DNA of 15,641 bases from Saccoglossus kowalevskii (lineage: Eukaryota > Hemichordata > Enteropneusta > Harrimaniidae). The stretch covers positions 26,356-41,996 of the forward strand of contig NW_003141809.1 in the NCBI RefSeq assembly GCF_000003605.2. Direction: 5' to 3'. Below the pieces are notes generated by a model, which had not been told where the DNA came from, made no database searches, and saw nothing but the letters and a program-made list of their open reading frames with translations. The position numbers and the translations under genes were made by a program. This document shows positions 9,792 to 15,641 of the stretch, piece after piece (the stretch's first letter is position 1; the number at the start of each line of letters is the position of its first letter).

Positions 9792-11070
9792 ATAATATTG
9801 GGATGACTATATCACAGCAATTATATTGGGATGACTATATCACAGCAATTACATTAGGATGACTATATCACAGCAATTATATTGGGATGACCATATCGTA
9901 GCAATAATATTGGGATGACTATATCACAGCAAAAATATTGGGATGACTATATCACAGCAATAATATTGGGATGACTATATCACAGCAATGATATTGGGAT
10001 GACTATATCGTAGCAATAATATTGGGATGACTATATCGTAGCAATAGTATTTGGATGACTATATCGTAGCAATAATATTCGGATGATTATATCGTAGCAA
10101 TAATATTCGGATGACTATATCACAGCAATTATATTGGGATGACTATATCACAGCAATAATATTGGGATGACTATATCACAGCAATAATATTCGGATGACT
10201 ATATCGTAGCAATAATATTCGGATGACTATATCACAGCAATTATATTGGGATGACTATATCACAGCAATAATATTAGGATGACTATATCACAGCAATAAT
10301 ATTGGGATGACTATATCACAGCAATAATATTGGGATGACTATATCACAGCAATAATATTGGGATGACTATATCACAGCAATAATATTGGGATTACTATAT
10401 CACAGCAATAATATTGGGATGACTGTATCACAGCAATAATATTGGGATGACTATATCACAGCAATAATATTGGGATGACTATATCACAGCAATAATATTG
10501 GGATGACTATATCACAGCATTAATATTGGGATGGCTATATCACACCAAAATATTGGGATGACTATATCACAGCAATAATATTGGGACGACTATATCACAC
10601 CAAAATATTGGGATGACTGTGTAACATCAATAATATTGGGATGACTAAATCACAGTAATAATATTGGGATGACTATATCACAGCAATAATATTGGGATGA
10701 CTATATCACAGCAATAATATTGGGATGACTAAATCACAGTAATAATATTGGGATGACTATATCACAGCAATAATATTGGGATGACTGTATCACAGCAAAT
10801 AATATTGGGATGACTATATCACAGCAAATAATATTGGGATGACTATATCACAGCAAATAATATTGGGATGACTATATCACAGCAATAATATTGGGATGAC
10901 TGTATCACAGCAAATAATATTGGGATGACTATATCACAGCAAATAATATTGGGATGACTATATCACAGCAAATAATATTGGGATGACTATATCACAACAA
11001 TAATATTGGGATGACTATTTCACAACAATAATATTGGGATGACTATATCACAACAATAATATTGGGATGA
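9792..11070. repeat. Minisatellite, about 45 copies of a 28-bp unit
   Basis: The unit core is GGGATGACTATATCACAGC followed by AATAATATT, 28 bases in total. I count about 45 complete copies and a final partial one before the array decays into GGGATGATTGGGC. The junction of adjacent units contains the palindrome CAATAATATTG. Because 28 is not a multiple of 3, the array cannot maintain a repeated peptide in one frame, so it is non-coding. Variants are regional. CGTAGC replaces CACAGC only in the left third (about 9.89-10.21 kb). Units of 29 bp with an extra A (GCAAATAATATT) are confined to about 10.79-10.98 kb. CACAACAA marks the last few units. No terminal inverted repeats or protein genes flank it, so a Helitron-like or pearl-type carrier can be neither supported nor excluded. 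Confidence 0.98.
10075..10298. repeat. Four-unit higher-order duplication inside the minisatellite
   Basis: Two consecutive 112-bp blocks (10075-10186 and 10187-10298) carry the same order of unit variants. Each begins with a TTCGG unit with CGTAG, followed by a TTCGG unit with CACAGCAATT, then two CACAGCAATA units, with small later differences. This shows a 4-mer block was duplicated as a whole, as in unequal exchange or replication slippage acting on several units at once. Confidence 0.8.
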
Positions 11071-13390
11071 TTGGGCTTCATTCATAACTTCATCTCAGTA
11101 CTGATATCAGAATCATATATTAAGGTACATGTATTTAAATCGCATTAAAAATAACAATTTCATTGTAGTGGTTGGTGCATTTCAGAACATTTTTCTACTG
11201 ATTAAAACAACGTTGATAATCCATACGTAATAAATTGAATGCTTACAAATTTATGAATCTAATTGAGAAGGCAATCTTAAACTGAAAGATGGATGTAGTT
11301 TACGTATTTGCATCTTTGTTTATTTTTTGGAGATATATTCCCAGATTTCTCCTGGATATATGTAGTTCTTCATCCTCTCACACGCAAACATTAGTATTGT
11401 TTCATAGTCATACTCTTCTTAAAGTATAGTTCCTGTCACTGGATGCGACATGGATATTACTGATCAGACTAATAATAACATTGTTTCCTCCATCGATGTT
11501 GTTAGAAGTGTCCCAAAAGTCATTCTATAACTACGCAATTACGCAATATCTAATTACGCAATGCATGTCTATGTACATATTTACCCCCCCCCCTTCCCGT
11601 CACCTCAATATTACTACAAGAGTATGTGGTCGCGGTGTATGTTTTTTATCGTATAGAATATACCTTAAATGAAAATGGCCGCCAAGATCTCATTGGGAGA
11701 AAAACAGACACGAACCTTGTTGTTTTTTGCTGTGTCTAAGAGAGAAAACAAGTCTCATGGCTCTATCGATCTCTACGAGATTTAGACCGCCATTTGTGTT
11801 TAAGGTATATTCACAATTCCTCTTGACATTTTGGGAAAAGCGCCTTGTGGATGAGTCCAAGGTTTGTTGTTGCTCATTTTTGTGTTTTATAAAAATTCAG
11901 CATCAACAATAACATAGTATCAGTATGCATGTCTGTGTTCATATTTAACTGTCACAGTCGTTGCCGGGTTATTTTAGACACCTTTCATTATCTAAAAAAC
12001 ACTAGCAGTTTAAACAATAAATTAGTCGTACACCAGTTATAATATAAAAACGTAATCCCACCATGTTTGGAAAGCAGACAGTGGACTCAAAGTTTTTAGC
12101 TTATGGTGACAGTTTGTTACGATTTTAACACTAAATACTAAATACAAGGTGTGTGTAAGGCGTTCCCAACTAACGTAAAGGATGTCTATTGTGAGTTTCG
12201 ATCACATAAACAAAGCCAAATTTAACTTTTATGCAACTATTCTATTTTATTAATATATAACCTTAATTTAAATTACATTGTTTTTAAACTTTCATTATGT
12301 ATATTTAATGTTTAGAAACAAATTATGTGTCGTGATATCTGAATAAGGCATAATATCAGATATACCCTGAGGACGTTATGATCTCACTTGCCACACAAAT
12401 GATTTACTGTAATATTAACAATAGTTAAATGCGGGAGTCATGGCAACACCCAATTAATAATTCCTTGGTGTTTGTTGAACGTTCCAGTCTTTATTTTATG
12501 TAGTATTGTATTACATTTCAGATGAATTCTCAGAAACTCAGAACTAATAGGAGGAAGGAGTGATGTTAACTGAATCGTGACATATTTGTGTGATCGTACC
12601 ATGTGATATGTTTCCATGCCAATTCAATATCTGCCAAATTATAAGAGTTCAAGCCAAATGTTTGGAATTATTGGTTCGTAGGCAATTACACATTCGCCGC
12701 AACGTTGATATTAAGTCATAACAGATTATATACCCGAATAACAACTTCGTTAATTAATATGAATTGTCTCAATTCATCTTCCAGAGTGAAAAATTACATT
12801 CCAGAAGAACGCTCCACACCTGTCGTATCGCTAATTTACAAGTCCAAGTACGCAAAATAAGGAGACCACATCAAACATCGATGCCATCTGAAATCAAATG
12901 TGTAACAGTATTATATTATTTAACCACAAAATATTTGTATCTGCAAAAAAAACATTTGAATGCTAAGGCTAATCGAGAACCCGTGGTTTAAGTGTTGTGT
13001 TGAATTGTGTGTTTGTTTGTTTTTTAAATACGAAAACTGTGAAAGAATGGCCACGCCTGTTCATTGGTTGTTTTTTAATTACAATGTCCAAACTAATTGG
13101 AAAACTCCAACTAGTTTTCTAACTATGAACTTTAATTGTATGTATTTTAGTCATTTCCCTATTCAAACGTTCAACGTCAAAATAGCGTTTAACGCTATCG
13201 CAATGTTGTTGTTTTCAGAGATTCAAGTTCGAATACCCGGAGTTGTATTTGCCTTCGTTCAACAAAATATTCAGAATTTGTAATTTCTTTTAGTATTTCA
13301 ACGTTTCTTACAAATTAGCCTCAATTTATAATATTATTATTTGCAAATTGTATAGTATTACGCAAGTTACATAAAGTCTGATGTGAAATA
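11071..13390. other. Long gene-poor AT-rich stretch right of the minisatellite
   Basis: Short plus frames (near 11481-11672, 11727-11912, 12764-12991 and 12960-13283, the last 107 codons) show no family motif and no exon context. Notable small items are the C/EBP-like cluster at 11530-11562, a run of ten C at 11584-11593, a YY1-like AAATGGCCGCC around 11674-11684, an 8-bp inverted pair ATATCTGA/TCAGATAT at 12335-12363 and a further ATTACGCAA at 13357-13365. A B-box-like GTTCGAAT near 13227 has no partner A box. Confidence 0.6.
11530..11562. promoter_or_regulatory. Triple C/EBP-like site cluster
   Basis: ACTACGCAAT (11530-11539), ATTACGCAAT (11538-11547) and ATTACGCAAT (11553-11562) lie within 33 bases. 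ATTACGCAAT matches the general C/EBP-family consensus RTTRCGCAAY. The first two overlap by two bases, and the third starts 15 bases after the second. This could be a homotypic bZIP cluster or simply a micro-duplication of about 10-15 bases. No adjacent gene is seen. Confidence 0.35.
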
Positions 13391-13477
13391 ATAAGGTCTC
13401 ATGTTGCTATCACACAAGATCTCGTTTTATTATCACGAGATTTCGTTTTATTAGTACAAGATCTCATTATTTTGTAG
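13391..13477. repeat. Short 21-bp tandem repeat, about four copies
   Basis: The clearest copies are 13414-13434, 13435-13455 and 13456-13476, with core ACAAGATCTCGTTTTATTA. A more diverged first copy with a two-base spacer lies at 13391-13413 (ATAAGGTCTCATG...). Each unit carries an AGATCTC-type core with a partly palindromic GATC. This may be part of a dispersed repeat family, which only a genome-wide search would show. Confidence 0.8.
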
Positions 13478-14509
13478 CATTAAAATTGTCTTGCATGAAA
13501 TGGTTCACACATCCAGAACGGATTTAGACTGAGCGCAACAATATCTCGTCACCACTAAAACCTTCGTTCTTCATACACGTATACCAAACACCAGTTCGGT
13601 TATGACGTCTTTGAAAAGGTGTGCCCTAACCAGCAATCCGTCATTCGTCTACGAAAACTGCTGTTCAATTAGTGACGCTGAGTATTCAGTATCTGTTGCC
13701 ACATAATCTTTAAACGAATCACATATGTTATTTTGTATTTAAACCTCGCTTAACCTTTAAACTGTCAATAATTGTAACTATTGACTAAAATGCTATGTTA
13801 CATACAAACCACAGTATGTATCGGTTCAAAATACGGATAATGATGTAGAATCTGTGTGGTTCCAAAATCGTGACGACTATAAATAGCGAATTTGGGTAGC
13901 TTCTCCCTGCAGTATTCTTTTCAATTGTTACACGGAAAAATTTCAAAACTACTCGCGATTCTACGAATTCGATCACTCAATATAAGACCAGAATCGTGAA
14001 TCGTGAGCGAAATAGAGCGATCAGATGCGATTCCTGCTTTGACGCACCGCCATTTGGATAGCAATCGTGCTTTATCGAATGCCGAACGTTCGGTCGTTAT
14101 CGCTGAACTAACGTTGAGACATGCACGTTACACGAATCAATGTTTTACAGAAGTTAATTAAAGCATTACAAAGAACACATATACCTAAAGAGCTGGGTCT
14201 TATACAGTCGTATGTCTCATTGGATGGTTTAAATTGTTGATATTTTACCATACGTTAGCATTGTTAGCATTTGTTTTTTGTTTTGTTTTTGATATTTTAA
14301 TTTAACTGCGAGTATTCCGAATTACCCGCGTGATTTTTTCAGTATATAGGTATGGCGTATGGATTAATTTACACTAGTGAGCAAAGCGCACAGATCACCT
14401 CAATAAAAATAGTAGTATATTTGAATAGCATACTCAGACTTATGACTTTTAGTTTAATATTACATTGAGCATCTTGAAGCATATAAAACTTCTAGTATGA
14501 CTATTGTTC
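13478..14509. other. Non-coding stretch with a CpG-richer, promoter-like patch
   Basis: AT-rich flanks surround a patch at about 13860-14110 with noticeably more CpG. It includes a TATA-like box, repeated AATCGTG, the palindrome CCGAACGTTCGG (14082-14093) and ACCGCCATTT (YY1-like, around 14046). Downstream plus-strand ATGs give only short peptides, the longest 39 residues (14121-14240). I see no confirmed exon. Confidence 0.5.
13878..13911 (+). promoter_or_regulatory. Candidate TATA box and initiator
   Basis: TATAAATA at 13878-13885 sits in a local CpG-richer setting. An initiator-like GCAGTATT has its A at 13911, 33 bases downstream of the first T, close to the usual metazoan spacing. No DPE-like motif is obvious. 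No substantial ORF follows on the plus strand: the first ATG (14023) gives a six-codon frame and a later one (14121) gives 39 residues. It could start a non-coding RNA or a spliced gene, but a TATA-like match is common by chance in such DNA. Confidence 0.2.
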
Positions 14510-14659
14510 TAATGGTATGAAGTTATTACGAGGATACCGAAAAGTTTTCACGAAGGTAGTACAGCGGAAGTATCAACCGATGCGCAGCGGAGGTCGATGC
14601 GACGGCGTACCATCTGAGTGCATACTTTGCGGTATCTTCGTAATAACCTCGTATTGTTA
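14510..14659. repeat. 150-bp imperfect inverted repeat (long hairpin)
   Basis: The left arm (14510-14578) pairs with the right arm (14592-14659) around a 13-base loop (14579-14591), with one bulged base at 14569. I count about 49 Watson-Crick pairs, 7 G:T pairs (G:U in a plus-strand RNA) and 12 mismatches, with the best block GTTATTACGAGGATACCG at 14522-14539. Both arms translate on their own 5'-to-3' strand into similar peptides: LLRGYRKVFTKVVQRKYQ on plus and LLRRYRKVCTQMVRRRID on minus, 10 of 18 identical and several of the rest conservative. It could be a foldback transposon relic, a hairpin RNA source, or an inverted duplication of a coding piece. I do not recognise the peptide. Confidence 0.85.
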
Positions 14660-15551
14660 TTATTATACAAGTCCTGTGGGATGTTTGTTTTTATTATTAG
14701 ACGACTCTTATGTGCGTAATCGTTTTGAAATTTGCATTTCCTACGATGCAATACCGTAAAATTATGGCACGCTGAAACCCCATGGCGTGACGGTGACGAA
14801 AAATTGGCTATGTATTGCACGAGGTTGTTTGTGCATTCAATTAAATGTTTTTCTCGGTATATTATTCTTATAAGTAATAATATATCATGATAATTAAATT
14901 AATAAAAAAAAAATTATATTCTGGTCAGTACCCCGGAGACCATGGTGATTGGTTGAATCCATATTATTTTATTTATGTATACATTTATATCTCAACAACG
15001 TACAACACGTAAACGTTTCCAATGTGAAATTATGATTCTATAATATTCTATAATTTCATATAATTTAGACGCATGTTACAATTATATGTAAATTATATCT
15101 ATATAGTCTACACGCCGTCATATTATACGAACGGGAACATACCATATGACTTATGTGGTTTTTGCCGTGATAGCAAAGTGATTTGCAGGAATACGTGAGT
15201 TATCATAGAATCAGAAATAGTGGCCATGAGTTCCATCAGGGGAGCAGTGTAGTGCGGCAGATAAAGCATTTTATGGAGACATTTTGCGACTTCAGTGGAA
15301 TGTATATTTATTGGTTAGCTTCAAGAATTATCTACATAGGATCTTGAATTTGAAGCCGTTTAGGATGAAACCAGACAAGACATATCACTTAGCACTGTCC
15401 AAGCACTTTCTGATTTGCCAGTATTAAGAGCAAATGTCTGTAAGGATCAAACAATAGTGGCAGGGGTCAAAAAATAGATTTGGCTCATATTTTGCACAGT
15501 GATAGTACTTGCCCCACAACCTCTCAAAATAGTTTTCTTTTAAAACTTCGT
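14660..15551. other. Non-coding AT-rich right end, no gene seen
   Basis: No supported frame or RNA gene was seen. It contains the near-perfect palindrome at 14858-14884, an 8-bp inverted pair GAAATTAT/ATAATTTC (15026-15033 and 15050-15057) enclosing a tandem ATTCTATAAT pair, and a less AT-rich segment from about 15200 onward. That segment reads like a dispersed repeat fragment running off the window, although this cannot be shown from one copy. Confidence 0.5.
14858..14884. repeat. Near-perfect 27-bp palindrome
   Basis: TATATTATT (14858-14866) and AATAATATA (14876-14884) are exact inverted copies around CTTATAAG, itself a palindrome, with one extra T at 14875. It is prone to cruciform formation. 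In A/T-rich DNA this is only mildly unusual. Confidence 0.6.
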
Positions 15552-15565
15552 GTTGCCATGGTAAC
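15552..15565. promoter_or_regulatory. Palindromic RFX X-box-like site
   Basis: GTTGCCATGGTAAC is a perfect 14-bp palindrome that matches the X-box consensus GTNRCC-N(0-3)-RGYAAC bound by RFX/DAF-19 winged-helix factors. These factors control ciliary genes in many animals when the site lies close upstream of a start. The gene, if any, would be beyond the right edge. The motif also occurs in dispersed repeats in some genomes, so function is uncertain. Confidence 0.4.
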
Positions 15566-15641
15566 GGGCAAACAAAGTTTTCTGGGCATTTCCCCTAATT
15601 TTCGCATCTCAAAAACCTATCATAAAAACAAAACAAGATCT

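Noticed and set aside
9792-11070. CRISPR array considered for the regular repeat
   Set aside because: Units are contiguous with no unique spacers, and the setting is eukaryotic. It is a tandem minisatellite.
13222-13240. tRNA or SINE B box (GTTCGAAT) considered
   Set aside because: No matching A box lies at the right distance, and no cloverleaf arms fold around it.
12960-13283. 107-codon plus-strand frame
   Set aside because: The residue mix is dominated by Phe, Asn and Cys, typical of translated AT-rich DNA. There is no motif and no exon context.
14517-14820. The two overlapping 80- and 90-codon frames (plus and minus) as separate genes
   Set aside because: Their similarity to each other follows directly from the inverted repeat. 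Outside the arms they have no conserved features.

Overview
The window looks like intergenic or deep-intronic nuclear DNA from an AT-rich animal genome. It is roughly one third G+C by eye. It is saturated with stop codons in all frames and holds microsatellites, a long minisatellite, foldback hairpins and a decayed LINE reverse-transcriptase tail. A marine invertebrate, perhaps a mollusc or other lophotrochozoan, is my best guess from texture and repeat style. That guess is weak, because no diagnostic gene is present. Nothing looks bacterial: there are no operons, no ribosome-binding-site-led genes and no tightly packed reading frames.

No complete protein-coding gene, tRNA or rRNA can be supported. 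The open frames are 60-127 codons, mostly without a real ATG at their listed start, without family motifs and without convincing exon structure. AT-rich DNA of this length yields frames of this size by chance. The only recognisable protein-coding homology is a plus-strand relic of a non-LTR retrotransposon reverse-transcriptase C-terminus at about 3815-4095, broken by stops and a frame change.

Layout: 1-50 is an (AT)n microsatellite cut by the window edge. 51-2009 is AT-rich DNA with a small open frame (725-952) and a perfect CRE. 2010-2094 is a near-perfect 35-bp hairpin resembling a microRNA precursor or a tiny foldback element. 2095-3800 is AT-rich DNA with a local GC-richer block (3396-3680) open on both strands. 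3815-4095 is the LINE relic. 4096-9791 is gene-poor AT-rich DNA with a strong G-quadruplex candidate at 6709-6729. 9792-11070 is a minisatellite of about 45 copies of a 28-bp unit, with higher-order structure. 11071-13390 is gene-poor and contains three overlapping or adjacent C/EBP-like sites. 13391-13477 is a small 21-bp tandem repeat. 13860-14100 is a CpG-richer patch with a TATA-like box and a repeated 7-mer. 14510-14659 is a 150-bp inverted repeat whose two arms translate, on opposite strands, to similar peptides. The right end carries a perfect palindromic RFX X-box-like site.

I did not find a new multi-gene system. The items most worth a second look are the two hairpins, the nested duplications inside the minisatellite, and the unexpected number of perfect CRE octamers.
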